Assembly: GCA_040879985.1 (NCBI GenBank)
Contig: JBBDJH010000001.1
Coordinates: 62,001 to 126,000, forward strand
Length of the DNA: 64,000 bases
Direction of reading: 5' to 3'
Source: VRUE01 sp040879985
GTDB taxonomy: Bacteria > Actinomycetota > Thermoleophilia > Solirubrobacterales > 70-9
Program-made: the position numbers and the translations under genes
Shown: positions 34,743 through 44,290 of the stretch, piece by piece
How positions within the stretch are numbered: position 1 is the stretch's first letter
How the letters are laid out: each line of letters begins with the position of its first letter
Notes under the pieces: model-generated
The model's database searches: none
What the model was told of the DNA's origin: nothing
The model's input: only the letters and a program-made list of their open reading frames with translations

Positions 34743-35954
34743 GTGCCGGCCAGGGCGACCACACGAGGCGAGGACCGCACGCCCCTCGAGGGGTCCTGCG
34801 ACGTGCTGATCTGCGGCGCCAGCTTCGCCGGGCTGGCGGTCGCCCGCGAGCTGGCCGGGAGCGGCGCCGACGTGCTGATCGTCGATCGCTACGAGATCGG
34901 CGAGCGACAGACCTCGGCCTGCGGCATCCCGACCGGATGGCTGCAGAGGGCCGGCCTGCTCGGGGCCGAGCGCCAGCGCTTCGACTCGCTGCTCATCCAC
35001 ACCCCCCACGGCAGCCGCCGCTACAAGCTGCCCTGGACCTTCTCGACCTTCGACTACCGCGAGCTCTGCGCGCTGCTCTGGCGCGACTGCGACGCCCGCT
35101 TTGAGACGGCGAAGGTGAACGGGCGCGCCGCCGCGGCCAACGGCGACGGCACGATCGCGATCGACACCGACCGCGGCGTGCTCTCCGCTCCGCTCGTCGT
35201 CGATGCGCTCGGCTGGCGCCGCATGCTCGCCTCCGGCGACGGCTTCCAGCCCCCCGACGCGCCGCTCTCGCGTGGGCTCGAGGTCCATCCCGACGGCAGT
35301 AGCGAGGACCTCGAGATCTGGATCGACCGCCGCTACGTGCCGGCCGGCTACGGCTGGTCCTTCCCGGCCCGCGACGAGCTGCGCATCGGCGTCGGCTCCT
35401 TCGACCCGCGCTTCCACGTCCGCAAGACGACCGAGCTGCTCGCCGAGGACCTCGAGCGCGACCGGGTCCGCTACCAGGGCAACTGGATTCCCCACAAGCT
35501 GCGCCAGGCGACCGAGGGCGGCGTCTTCTTCGCCGGCGACTCCGCCGGCCACTGCCTGCCGCTGACCGCGGAGGGGATCAGAACGGCGCTCTACTTCGGC
35601 AGCGCCCTCGGCCGCGAGCTGCGCGGCGTCCACGAGGGGCGCCAGGACCGCGACGAGGCGGCCGCCCGCTACGCCCGGTTCCACGACTCCCACGAGTGGA
35701 AGTTCCACTGGATGCTGCGCATGCAGCGGCTCGTGCCGCGGATCCCCCCGCGCCTGCTAGGGCCGCTGATCCGCCTGCTCGGCAACAAGCGCTTCGTCGA
35801 CTGGTCCTTCGAGCACTACCTGCGGATCGCGCCGCCCCCCGAGCGCTCAGCGGACGAGCAGGACCGTCCCGGCGACGAGCAGCGGCCCTACTTCGCGTCG
35901 AGCCAGTCCTCGCCGACGCCGACCTCGACCTCGAGCGGCGGATCGAGCAGGTAG
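34743..35954 (+). CDS. Geranylgeranyl reductase-like FAD-dependent oxidoreductase
   Basis: About 403 aa from GTG 34743 (chosen for the TAGGCT box 7 nt upstream). The FAD Rossmann motif is CDVLICGASFAGLAVAREL, and the second FAD motif GGVFFAGDSAGHCLPLTAEGI is typical of the geranylgeranyl reductase group, which saturates isoprenoid chains of lipids or quinones. CGIPTGWLQ near residue 70 recalls the conserved Cys region of that group. Substrate not predictable. The last 67 nt overlap the polA end on the other strand. Confidence 0.8.
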   Translation: MPARATTRGEDRTPLEGSCDVLICGASFAGLAVARELAGSGADVLIVDRYEIGERQTSACGIPTGWLQRAGLLGAERQRFDSLLIHTPHGSRRYKLPWTFSTFDYRELCALLWRDCDARFETAKVNGRAAAANGDGTIAIDTDRGVLSAPLVVDALGWRRMLASGDGFQPPDAPLSRGLEVHPDGSSEDLEIWIDRRYVPAGYGWSFPARDELRIGVGSFDPRFHVRKTTELLAEDLERDRVRYQGNWIPHKLRQATEGGVFFAGDSAGHCLPLTAEGIRTALYFGSALGRELRGVHEGRQDRDEAAARYARFHDSHEWKFHWMLRMQRLVPRIPPRLLGPLIRLLGNKRFVDWSFEHYLRIAPPPERSADEQDRPGDEQRPYFASSQSSPTPTSTSSGGSSR

Positions 35955-38530
35955 GCGGCGCACATCTCGCGCCGCACCAGCGTCGTCGCCTCGTCCATCT
36001 CCCCCGGCGGGCCCTCGAAGAGCAGCTCGTCGTGGATCTGCAGGACCAGGCGGGTCTTCGCCGCGGTCTCCCCCAGGGCGCTCTGGCAGCGCACCATCGC
36101 CAGCTTGATGATGTCCGCCGCGGTCCCCTGGATCACCGTGTTGACGGCGAGCCGCTCGCCCAGCCGCCGCGTGTTCGGGTTACCGGAACGCAGCTCGGGG
36201 ATCGCCCGGCGACGCCCCATCAGCGTCCGCACGTAGCCCTCTTCCTGGGCGCGCTCGACCACCTGCTCGCGGAAGGCGCGCACGGCCGGGAAGCGCTCCA
36301 GGTAGCGGGCGACGAACTCCTCGGCCTCTTTGCGCGGGATGTTGAGCCGGTCGGCGAGGCCGAAGCCGGTGAGGCCGTAGACGATCCCGAAGTTGACCAT
36401 CTTCGCCTTCGAGCGCTGGCCGACGTCGACCTCGTCGCGTGAGATGTCGAAGACCTCGGCCGCGGTCGCCGCGTGGACGTCTTCGCCGGCGCGGAAGATC
36501 TCTTTCAGCACCTCCTCCTCGGCGACGTGGGCGAGCACCCGCAGCTCGACCTGGCTGTAGTCGGCGGAGAGCAGGCGGTTGCCGTCCTCGGCGACGAAGC
36601 AGGCGCGCACCGGGCGGCCGATCTCGGTGCGGATCGGGATGTTCTGCAGGTTCGGGTTGGCACTGGAGAGCCGGCCGGTCGTCGTCGCCGCCTGGTTGAA
36701 GGTGGTGTGCACGCGGCCGGTCCCGGCGTCGATCAGCTCCGGCAGCGAGTCGAGGTAGGTGTTCTTCAGCTTGGTCAGCTCGCGCCAGGACTCGATCTTC
36801 TCGACGATCGGGTGCTCGTCGCGGATCTGGGCGAGGACGCGGGCGTCAGTCGAGAAGCCGGTCTTGCCGCGGCGCTTCCTGGTCAGCTCGAGCTTCTCGA
36901 AGAGCACGCGGCCGACCTGCTGCGGCGAGCCGATCGTGAACTCTTCGCCGGCCAGCTCGAATATCTCCTTCTCCAGGGTCGCGATCCGCTCGCCGAAGCC
37001 GGCGCCGACCTCGGCCAGCCGCTCGGCGTCGAGCTTGAGGCCTGCGCGTTCCATCGCGGCGAGGACGTGCACGAGCGGCAGCTCGACCTCGTCAAGCAGC
37101 GAGCGCAGCTTGAACTGCTCGAGTCGCGGGCGCTGCGCCTCGACCAGGGCGGCGACCAGGCGCGCCTCCTCGGGCGGGTCGAGCCCGGCCTCGACCTCCT
37201 CCCCCAGGGCGAGCTGGGCGTCGTCGGCGGGGTCGCTCGCGGCGGTGGCGCCCTCGGCCAGCCCGATCCCGGCGTCCGCCGCCAGCTCGGTCAGCTCGTA
37301 GGTGCGGCGCTGCGGCTCGAGCAGGTAGGCGGCCAGCATCGTGTCGTGATCGAGGACGAGCTCGGCGCCGGCGCGGGCCGCGGCGGCGAGCAGGCCGTGG
37401 CGGCCGCCGCCGAGCGACTTGGCGTCGTGGGCGGCCAGCGGCCGCCCGGCGAGCGCAACGGCCAGCTCGTCGATGCCGCTCGAGCCGGCGAGGATCCGCT
37501 CGCCCTGCGCGGCCGCCCAGCGCTCGCCGTCGATCGCCAGCGCCGCGACGCCCTCGCCGAGGTCGCCCGGCTCGCCCTCCTGAACCTCTACCGCGAGCTC
37601 GTTCTCGACGCTGCGGCCGGGCACCGCCTCGCCCTCCGGCAGCGCTTCCTCGAGCCGCTCCATCACCGCCCGCAGCTCGAACTCGCGCATGAAGTCACGC
37701 AGGGCGCCGCGGTCCGGCTCGGAGCCCATCGCCGCGGCCAGGTCGACGCCGGTCTCGATCTCGTACTGCAGCGTCGCCAGCGCCTTCGACATGCGGGCGT
37801 CCTCGGCGTGGTCGACCAGATTCTGCTTGCGTTTGGCGCCGGAAATCTCGTCGACGCTGGCCAGCACCCGCTCCAGCGAGCCGAATCTCTGCAGCAGCTG
37901 GGTCGCCGTCTTCTCGCCGATCCCAGGGACGCCGGGGATGTTGTCGGAGGTGTCGCCGCGCAGGCCCATCAGGTCGGTGATCAGCTCCGGCGGCACCCCG
38001 TAGCGCTCCTGCACGGCGGCCTCGTCGTAGATCTTGGTCTCGGTGATGCCGCGCGAGGTGCTCATCACCCGCACGCCCGGCCCGACCAGCTGGTAGGCGT
38101 CGCGGTCGCCGGTCACGACCATCACCGCGATCCCCACCTCGCGCGCCTGGCGGGTCAGCGAGGCGATCACGTCGTCGGCCTCGTAGCCCTCGACCCTGAC
38201 GTTGGTGTAGCCGAAGGCCTCGACCAGCGGCATCAGCTGCGGCCACTGCTCGCGCAGTAGGTCGGGACGCGGTTTGCGGCCGGCCTTGTAGAGGTCGTAG
38301 GTGACCTCGCGCCCGGACATGCCGGCGTCCCAGGCGACGACGACGCCGGCCGGACGGTGCTCGTCGATGATTTTGACCAGCATCGAGGCGAGGCCGTAGA
38401 TCGCGTTGGTCGGCCGTCCGTCGCTGGTCCCGATCGACTCCGGCAGGGCGAAGAAGGCCCGGTAGGCAAGCGAGTTGCCGTCGATCAGAAAGAGCTCGGG
38501 CTTCTCACCGCCGGAGGATTCAGTCGCCAT
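35888..38530 (-). CDS. polA: DNA polymerase I
   Basis: Replication and repair polymerase. 880 aa. Residues 10-290 are the 5'-3' exonuclease (LFLIDGNSLAYRAFFALP; VTGDRDAYQLV; MGLRGDTSDNIPGVPGIGEKTA). The middle exonuclease-like domain (AHDAKSLGGG, LDHDTMLAAYLLEP) lacks the normal acidic proofreading triad as far as I can see. The polymerase domain has ADYSQVELRVLAHV (motif A), KAKMVNFGIVYGLTGFGLA (motif B) and QIHDELLFE (motif C). Starts at ATG 38530 with TAGAGT 8 nt upstream. Confidence 0.96.
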   Translation of the reverse strand: MATESSGGEKPELFLIDGNSLAYRAFFALPESIGTSDGRPTNAIYGLASMLVKIIDEHRPAGVVVAWDAGMSGREVTYDLYKAGRKPRPDLLREQWPQLMPLVEAFGYTNVRVEGYEADDVIASLTRQAREVGIAVMVVTGDRDAYQLVGPGVRVMSTSRGITETKIYDEAAVQERYGVPPELITDLMGLRGDTSDNIPGVPGIGEKTATQLLQRFGSLERVLASVDEISGAKRKQNLVDHAEDARMSKALATLQYEIETGVDLAAAMGSEPDRGALRDFMREFELRAVMERLEEALPEGEAVPGRSVENELAVEVQEGEPGDLGEGVAALAIDGERWAAAQGERILAGSSGIDELAVALAGRPLAAHDAKSLGGGRHGLLAAAARAGAELVLDHDTMLAAYLLEPQRRTYELTELAADAGIGLAEGATAASDPADDAQLALGEEVEAGLDPPEEARLVAALVEAQRPRLEQFKLRSLLDEVELPLVHVLAAMERAGLKLDAERLAEVGAGFGERIATLEKEIFELAGEEFTIGSPQQVGRVLFEKLELTRKRRGKTGFSTDARVLAQIRDEHPIVEKIESWRELTKLKNTYLDSLPELIDAGTGRVHTTFNQAATTTGRLSSANPNLQNIPIRTEIGRPVRACFVAEDGNRLLSADYSQVELRVLAHVAEEEVLKEIFRAGEDVHAATAAEVFDISRDEVDVGQRSKAKMVNFGIVYGLTGFGLADRLNIPRKEAEEFVARYLERFPAVRAFREQVVERAQEEGYVRTLMGRRRAIPELRSGNPNTRRLGERLAVNTVIQGTAADIIKLAMVRCQSALGETAAKTRLVLQIHDELLFEGPPGEMDEATTLVRREMCAAYLLDPPLEVEVGVGEDWLDAK

Positions 38531-38538
38531 CGGCGCGA

Positions 38539-38544
38539 ACTCTA
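38539..38544 (-). promoter_or_regulatory. Probable -10 box for polA
   Basis: TAGAGT ends 8 nt before the polA ATG and overlaps the stop of the preceding AbiEi/DUF559 gene. Confidence 0.4.
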
Positions 38545-39501
38545 AGGCGCGCCCCGGTCCGCCAGCTCGGCACGCAGCACCGCGGCGACCTGTTCCGGTT
38601 CCTCGTCCAACTGCTTTTCGGCGATGCGGATCGCCGGCCGGCCACGGGCGCGGAGATCCAGGTCCCGCCCCCGGTCGTCCTCAAAAGCCGTCCGACCACG
38701 GTGCGCCGCCCATCCGTCGGTTTCGACCACTACCCCTTGCCGTCGCCAGTAGAAGTCGACGAGGTGCGGGCCGACCCGCACGTTGACCTCCGGCCGCGGC
38801 AGGCCCGAGCGCCGGCAGAGGGCCAGGAAGTCGAGCTCCAGATCGCTGCGGCTGCGTTCGCGCCTCGCCTCTTCGTCGACCGGCAGGCCGAGAAAGTTCG
38901 CCTGCCGGATCGCGCGGCGTAGTTCAGGCGGGCCGATCAGCGGCTTCCTGCCGACAGATGCCTGCCGGAGGTCGGCGATCGTCTTGGCCGGGTTCGTGAC
39001 CGGGATGCCGTTGCGGGACGTAACCGCTGCGGGCAGGAACAACTGGGAGCGATGGACGCGAATGCCGCCTCGCGCTGCCCGACCCCCATCGCCCTGGATC
39101 AAGATATCGACCGGCCCATCCCGGAGTGGCAGCAGATTCCACAGCTCGGCGGCGCTCCGGTGGCTGAGCGCCGCGCCCCAGTACTCGAGCACTGAGATGG
39201 TCGCTGCATCCAAGGCAGCGCCATCGGATGTTTCGCCGGTCGCGGGGCTGTTGCGAGCCATGTGCTCCCTCCTTGCAGAGACGAGCACGGCCGCCATCCA
39301 CCGCGCCTTGCGCGATTGAGCCAGGTGCCCTACCCGATACACGCCTCGATGAACTGGATGCAACCGTCCGGTCCGCACGCGATGGCGAACGCGGTGCTTA
39401 TCCAGGCCAGCCGCTCGCAGCTGACCAACGGACACGACGCCATGCTGACGGCCTGCGATCTTCGCGATGACGGCGTCGCCGTTGGCGTGTTGGTCGCACA
39501 T
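38542..39501 (-). CDS. AbiEi-type winged-helix plus DUF559 protein, second copy
   Basis: 319 aa, same architecture as 5627-6559. N-terminal winged helix: GRQHGVVSVGQLRAAGLDKHRV, RLHPVHRGVYRVGH; centre ALSHRSAAELW; C-terminal DUF559: HLVDFYWRRQGVVVETDGWAAH with the acidic ExD and a FEDDRGRDLDLRARG segment. The ATG (39501) lies inside a GTCGCA palindrome repeated in gcvPA, and no ribosome binding site is visible, so initiation may be leaderless. It precedes polA by only 11 nt. Function unknown; a DNA-transaction role is suggested by the nuclease fold. Confidence 0.78.
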   Translation of the reverse strand: MCDQHANGDAVIAKIAGRQHGVVSVGQLRAAGLDKHRVRHRVRTGRLHPVHRGVYRVGHLAQSRKARWMAAVLVSARREHMARNSPATGETSDGAALDAATISVLEYWGAALSHRSAAELWNLLPLRDGPVDILIQGDGGRAARGGIRVHRSQLFLPAAVTSRNGIPVTNPAKTIADLRQASVGRKPLIGPPELRRAIRQANFLGLPVDEEARRERSRSDLELDFLALCRRSGLPRPEVNVRVGPHLVDFYWRRQGVVVETDGWAAHRGRTAFEDDRGRDLDLRARGRPAIRIAEKQLDEEPEQVAAVLRAELADRGAP

Positions 39502-39525
39502 ATTGCGACTAAGTCGCCAGGCGGC
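39490..39525 (+). repeat. GTCGCA-N5-TGCGAC palindrome plus AAGTCGCCAGG, copy 2
   Basis: Reads TTGGTCGCACATATTGCGAC and continues TAAGTCGCCAGGCGG. It covers the start codon and upstream region of the AbiEi/DUF559 gene on the other strand, and matches 16464-16500 in about 30 of 36 positions. It may be an operator for that gene or part of a dispersed repeat. Confidence 0.7.
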
Positions 39526-39580
39526 TCCGATTCTCCCCCGTTGCGCCTAAAAACTCCCGCAACGTCCGGAGACCGGGCTG

Positions 39581-39910
39581 TTACTTGGGAGGCAAAGACG
39601 ACGCGAAGTCAGCGCCGGCTTCTACCCAGGCGCCGAGGTCTTCGTCGGCCTCGGTGCCGGCGGGGTCAACGTAGATCATGCCCTTCATCGGCTTGCCGGT
39701 GAAGTCCATCGGCCGCGTGTGCGGCTTGCTGAGCGCCTTCCCTGCATCAGCGGGGTCGAGCCGGACCATCAGGTCGTCGCCGATCACGCCAACCGCCATG
39801 TTGCCGCCGACCATGAAGGCGATCCCGCCGAACATCTTGCGGTCGGTGAACTCAGCGCACGATTCCAGAACGTCGCGCACCCGGTCGGCCAGCTGCTCGT
39901 CGTAGGCCAT
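39581..39910 (-). CDS. TfoX N-terminal domain protein
   Basis: 109 aa, a single TfoX_N domain: VLESCAEFTDRKMFGGIAFMVGGNMAVGVIGDDLMVRL is diagnostic, followed by RPMDFTGKPMKGMIYV. In gamma-proteobacteria the related Sxy/TfoX regulates competence, but short actinobacterial homologues have no established role. The gene is divergent from malic enzyme, 28 nt apart, with the TAAGCT/TATGAT region between them serving both. 79 nt separate it from the AbiEi gene. Confidence 0.87.
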   Translation of the reverse strand: MAYDEQLADRVRDVLESCAEFTDRKMFGGIAFMVGGNMAVGVIGDDLMVRLDPADAGKALSKPHTRPMDFTGKPMKGMIYVDPAGTEADEDLGAWVEAGADFASSLPPK

Positions 39911-39924
39911 CGTGCGTGCAAGCT

Positions 39925-39930
39925 TATGAT
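39925..39930 (+). promoter_or_regulatory. Probable -10 box for leaderless malic enzyme gene
   Basis: TATGAT, one substitution from TATAAT, ends 8 nt before the ATG at 39939; no ribosome binding site is evident. Confidence 0.6.
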
Positions 39931-39938
39931 GCGCGGCA

Positions 39939-41396
<1,458 letters not shown>

Positions 41397-41400
41397 TCCG

Positions 41401-42306
41401 GTGAGGGTTCTGGTCACCGGAGCGAGCGGCTTCATCGGCTCGGCGCTGTGCGACGCGCTGCTCGCCCGCGGCGACACGGTCGTCGGCCTCTCGCGCGAGC
41501 CGAAGCGCGCCCGCGGCACAAACCCGAGCGTCATCTGGCACGCCTGGGAGCCGACGCTCGAACGCCCGCCGGCGGCCGCCTTCGAAAACGTCGACGGCGT
41601 CGTCAACCTGGAGGGCGAGAAGATCAACCAGCGCTGGACCGACGACGCCAAACGGCGGATCATGGAGAGCCGCCGCACCGGCACGCACAACCTGGTCGCG
41701 GCGATCGCCGGGCTCGAGCGCAAGCCGAAGGTCCTCGTCAACCAGGCCGCGATCGGCTTCTACGGCGACCGCGGCGACGCGATCGTCGACGAGTCGGCCG
41801 AGCCCGGCGAGGGCTACGACGCCGAGGTCGTGTGCGAGTGGGAGGCCGCCGCCCACGAGGCGGAGAGCAGCGGCCTGCGCCTGGTCGTCGTCCGCACCGG
41901 CCATGTGCTCGACCCCAGCGGCGGCCTGCTCGGCGAACTGCTCACCCCCTTCAAGCTGGGCCTCGGCGGCCCGATCGCCGGTGGCCGCCAGTACATGTCC
42001 TGGATCCACATCGAGGACGAGATCGGCATCCTGCTCTGGGCGCTCGACAACGAGAAGGTCAGCGGCACGATCAACTCGACCGCACCCAACCCGGTCACCA
42101 ACCGCGAGTTTTCCCAGGCGATCGGCCGGGCCCTGGGACGACCGGCGTCGGTGCCCGTGCCCGGCTTCGTGCTCGACCTCAAATTCGGCGGCGAGTTTGG
42201 CAAGGTGCTGCGCGGCGGCCAGCGGGTGATGCCGCGGAGGGCGCTCGATCTTGGCTACGAGTTTCGCTATAGCGACATCGATTCAGCTCTCAAGAACTTG
42301 TTGTAG
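41401..42306 (+). CDS. TIGR01777-type NAD(P)-binding epimerase/oxidoreductase
   Basis: 301 aa, extended SDR fold (SDR39U1, YfcH-like). VTGASGFIGSALCDALLARGD at the N-terminus is the dinucleotide motif; VVNLEGEKINQRWTDDAKRRI, NQAAIGFYGDRGD and CEWEAAA are the family signatures, and the C-terminal DUF1731-like part (GRPASVPVPGFVLDL to LGYEFRY) completes it. Substrate unknown; homologues are near-ubiquitous. GTG start, co-transcribed with malic enzyme. A 106-bp hairpin element begins 1 nt after the stop. Confidence 0.9.
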   Translation: MRVLVTGASGFIGSALCDALLARGDTVVGLSREPKRARGTNPSVIWHAWEPTLERPPAAAFENVDGVVNLEGEKINQRWTDDAKRRIMESRRTGTHNLVAAIAGLERKPKVLVNQAAIGFYGDRGDAIVDESAEPGEGYDAEVVCEWEAAAHEAESSGLRLVVVRTGHVLDPSGGLLGELLTPFKLGLGGPIAGGRQYMSWIHIEDEIGILLWALDNEKVSGTINSTAPNPVTNREFSQAIGRALGRPASVPVPGFVLDLKFGGEFGKVLRGGQRVMPRRALDLGYEFRYSDIDSALKNLL

Positions 42307-42307
42307 G

Positions 42308-42413
42308 GGAGGGCCGGGAACCCCTCCCCCGAAGGCCGTCGCGCAGCTGGATCGCGGTTCAGGGTGCGAGGCGTGGTTCCTGCAGCCTTCGGGGAAGGGG
42401 TTCCCGGCCCTCC
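42308..42413 (+). repeat. 106-bp long-hairpin element, copy 2 (after the TIGR01777 gene)
   Basis: 29-nt arms at 42308-42336 and 42385-42413 pair at 28 of 29 positions around a 48-nt loop (42337-42384). The loop starts CGTCGCGCAGCTG and ends CTGCA as in the ftsZ copy, in the same orientation relative to the upstream gene. Arms differ from the ftsZ copy at several places, and five differences are matched on the opposite arm, so pairing is preserved. Confidence 0.87.
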
Positions 42414-42435
42414 TGTCGACAGCTTCCTGAGTGAG

Positions 42436-42906
42436 CTATTCGAGCTGGTCGAAGACCGACTGCCGAGGAGAGCTGGGGTCTCCGGCATCTTCGACGGCGC
42501 GAAGAAGCTTCTCCATTCCCGCTGCGCCTGAGATGGCTGAAAGCTGGGCGATTCCGGCTTCCTCCAGAATCGGTGCCGAGAAACGGGAAGCTGATCTGGT
42601 CCGCTCGCCGATATAGCCGATGGAGCTGTGGTCCTCCGTGGCACGGCGCGCATTGGCCCCGATCTGAGCCAGGTCGAGCTTCTGGGAGCTTTCGGCGCTC
42701 GGCAGGCAGACGGCGCGAACGCGGAGGTCCCCAGCTTTCCCTCCGTGGCCCGCAAGCTCCTCTTCAGCTTTCGCGCAGAGGGGCGCCACCACGTACACGC
42801 TCACCGTCGCACCACTCGAGACCCCCCCAGCTCCACCGCAGCCGCTGCCTGCGAGCGCGAGCACTCCAGCTACAACCAGCAGGATGAGATGGCGGACCAA
42901 CCTCAT
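42436..42906 (-). CDS. Small lipoprotein resembling a periplasmic-binding-protein fragment
   Basis: 156 aa from ATG 42906 (the frame is open to 43044 across a repeat element). Signal peptide with lipobox LALAGSGC near residue 25, so probably lipid-anchored outside the membrane. The mature part resembles the first lobe of type I branched-chain amino acid binding proteins: YVVAPLCAKAEEELAG, then SSIGYIGERTRSASRFSAPILEEAGIAQLSA. It is less than half the family's length, ending after one subdomain. No permease genes are near. It may be a truncated relic or a small ligand-binding lipoprotein. Confidence 0.7.
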   Translation of the reverse strand: MRLVRHLILLVVAGVLALAGSGCGGAGGVSSGATVSVYVVAPLCAKAEEELAGHGGKAGDLRVRAVCLPSAESSQKLDLAQIGANARRATEDHSSIGYIGERTRSASRFSAPILEEAGIAQLSAISGAAGMEKLLRAVEDAGDPSSPRQSVFDQLE

Positions 42907-42914
42907 TCGCAAGC

Positions 42915-43020
42915 GAGGGCCACCGGGTGCCCCCCGCGGCAACTTGTGAGCCAGCCACCCGATTGCGCCCCCACCGAGACTCCAGCGGCGGGTTGCAGCG
43001 GGGGGCACCCGGTGGCCCTT
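42915..43020 (-). repeat. 106-bp long-hairpin element, copy 3 (after pfkA)
   Basis: Arms at 42915-42943 and 42992-43020 pair at 27 of 29 positions plus one G-T wobble, around a loop of 48 nt (42944-42991). On the plus strand the loop begins TTGTGAGCCAGC and ends CAGCGGCGG, as in the copy at 46942-47043. It lies 24 nt after pfkA and 8 nt before the lipoprotein start. Confidence 0.85.
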
Positions 43021-43044
43021 GGACACGAAAAGACAGTCCCCCAC

Positions 43045-44073
43045 TCAGCCAAAGAAGACCTCGGCCTCTTCGTAGAGCTCCCTAGGCACCGTCTTCAGCT
43101 CGGCAGTAGCGTCAGCCAGATCGACGAGCCGGATCTCGGTGCCGCGCAGCGCCGTCATCTTGCCCCACTCGCCGGCGTCGACGGCGTCGATCGCGTGCAG
43201 GCCGAAGCGGGTGGCGAGGACGCGGTCGAAGCCGGTCGGCGTGCCGCCGCGCTGGACGTGGCCGAGCACCGTCGCCCGCGTCTCCTTGCCCGTCTTCTCC
43301 TCGATCTCCCCCTCGAGCCAGTGGGCGATGCCGCCGAGGCGGACGTGGCCGAAGGCGTCGCGGCCCTTGTCCCGCGTCTCGGGCATGCCGCCCTGCGGCT
43401 GGGCGCCCTCGGAGACGACGACGATCGGCGCGAAACGCGCCTCGAGACGGCGGCCGACCAGCTCGCAGACCCGCTCGAGGTCGAACGGCTGCTCGGGGAT
43501 GAGGATCACGTTGGCGCCGCCGGCGAGACCGGCGTGGAAGGCGATCCAGCCGGCGTGGCGCCCCATCACCTCGACGATCAGCACCCGCTGGTGACTGTCG
43601 GCCGTGGTGTGCAGCCGGTCGATCGCCTCCATCGCGATGTTGACGGCGGTGTCGAAGCCGAAGGTGTAGTCGGTGGCGCCGAGGTCGTTGTCGATCGTCT
43701 TCGGCACGCCGATCACACGCACGCCGTGCTCGTCGTGCAGTCGCGCCGCCGCGCCGAGCGTGTCCTCGCCGCCGATCGCGATCAGGCCGTCGACCCCTTC
43801 GCCCGCCATGTTCTCGGCGATCCGCTCGGCGCCGCGGTCCTCCTTGAAGGGGTTGGTCCGCGAGGAGCCGAGGATCGTGCCGCCGCGGGGCAGGATGCCG
43901 CGCACCTCCGGCACGCCGAGCGCCGTGCTGTCACCGTTCAGCGGCCCGTGCCAGCCGTCGCGGTAGCCGACGAACTCGTGGTCGAGCTGTTCGACCCCCT
44001 TGCGGACGATCGCCCTGATGACCGCGTTGAGCCCGGGGCAATCGCCCCCGCCGGTAAGCACGCCGATCCGCAT
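43045..44073 (-). CDS. pfkA: 6-phosphofructokinase, probably pyrophosphate-dependent
   Basis: Phosphorylates fructose-6-phosphate. 342 aa, group III PFK. GVLTGGGDCPGLNAVIRA opens the protein; IGGEDTLGAA carries Asp where ATP enzymes have Gly (the Gly104/Asp104 switch) and PKTIDNDLGATDY carries Lys at the position linked to PPi use. Both match the PPi enzyme of Amycolatopsis rather than the Streptomyces ATP enzyme, so a reversible PPi-PFK is the best reading. HAGWIAFHAGLAGGA and GHVQRGGTPTGFDRVLATR complete the fold. ATG with TAAGCT 6 nt upstream. Confidence 0.9.
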   Translation of the reverse strand: MRIGVLTGGGDCPGLNAVIRAIVRKGVEQLDHEFVGYRDGWHGPLNGDSTALGVPEVRGILPRGGTILGSSRTNPFKEDRGAERIAENMAGEGVDGLIAIGGEDTLGAAARLHDEHGVRVIGVPKTIDNDLGATDYTFGFDTAVNIAMEAIDRLHTTADSHQRVLIVEVMGRHAGWIAFHAGLAGGANVILIPEQPFDLERVCELVGRRLEARFAPIVVVSEGAQPQGGMPETRDKGRDAFGHVRLGGIAHWLEGEIEEKTGKETRATVLGHVQRGGTPTGFDRVLATRFGLHAIDAVDAGEWGKMTALRGTEIRLVDLADATAELKTVPRELYEEAEVFFG

Positions 44074-44079
44074 GCGCGG

Positions 44080-44085
44080 AGCTTA
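44080..44085 (-). promoter_or_regulatory. Probable -10 box for leaderless pfkA
   Basis: TAAGCT ends 6 nt before the pfkA ATG, in the 17-nt gap after the small membrane protein gene. The same hexamer precedes uvrB. Confidence 0.5.
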
Positions 44086-44090
44086 GAGGC

Positions 44091-44240
44091 CTACTCCGCT
44101 TGTGGGCGCAGAACCCGCAGGCCGGCGCCGATCAGCAGCACCGTGAGAAAGACCATGCCGGCGATCGGGCCGCCCTGCCCGAGGGCGTAGGACAGCGTCA
44201 TCGCGGCGAGAGCCAGAAAGAGGGTGACGGTCATTCCCAT
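44091..44240 (-). CDS. Tiny two-helix membrane protein
   Basis: 49 aa (47 if the second ATG at 44234 is used). Two hydrophobic stretches, TLFLALAAMTLSYAL and AGMVFLTVLLIGAGLRVL, separated by a Gly-rich turn (GQGGPI), with a short charged end RPQAE. A TAGGAT box lies 9 nt before the first ATG. It sits between trpA and pfkA on the same strand. Too short for most gene finders; coding status rests on the clean start, the promoter-like box and the hydrophobic pattern. Confidence 0.55.
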   Translation of the reverse strand: MGMTVTLFLALAAMTLSYALGQGGPIAGMVFLTVLLIGAGLRVLRPQAE

Positions 44241-44290
44241 CGCGGCGGGATCCTAGACGAAGCAGCGGCCTTAAAGTCCCGAGAGGGGCT

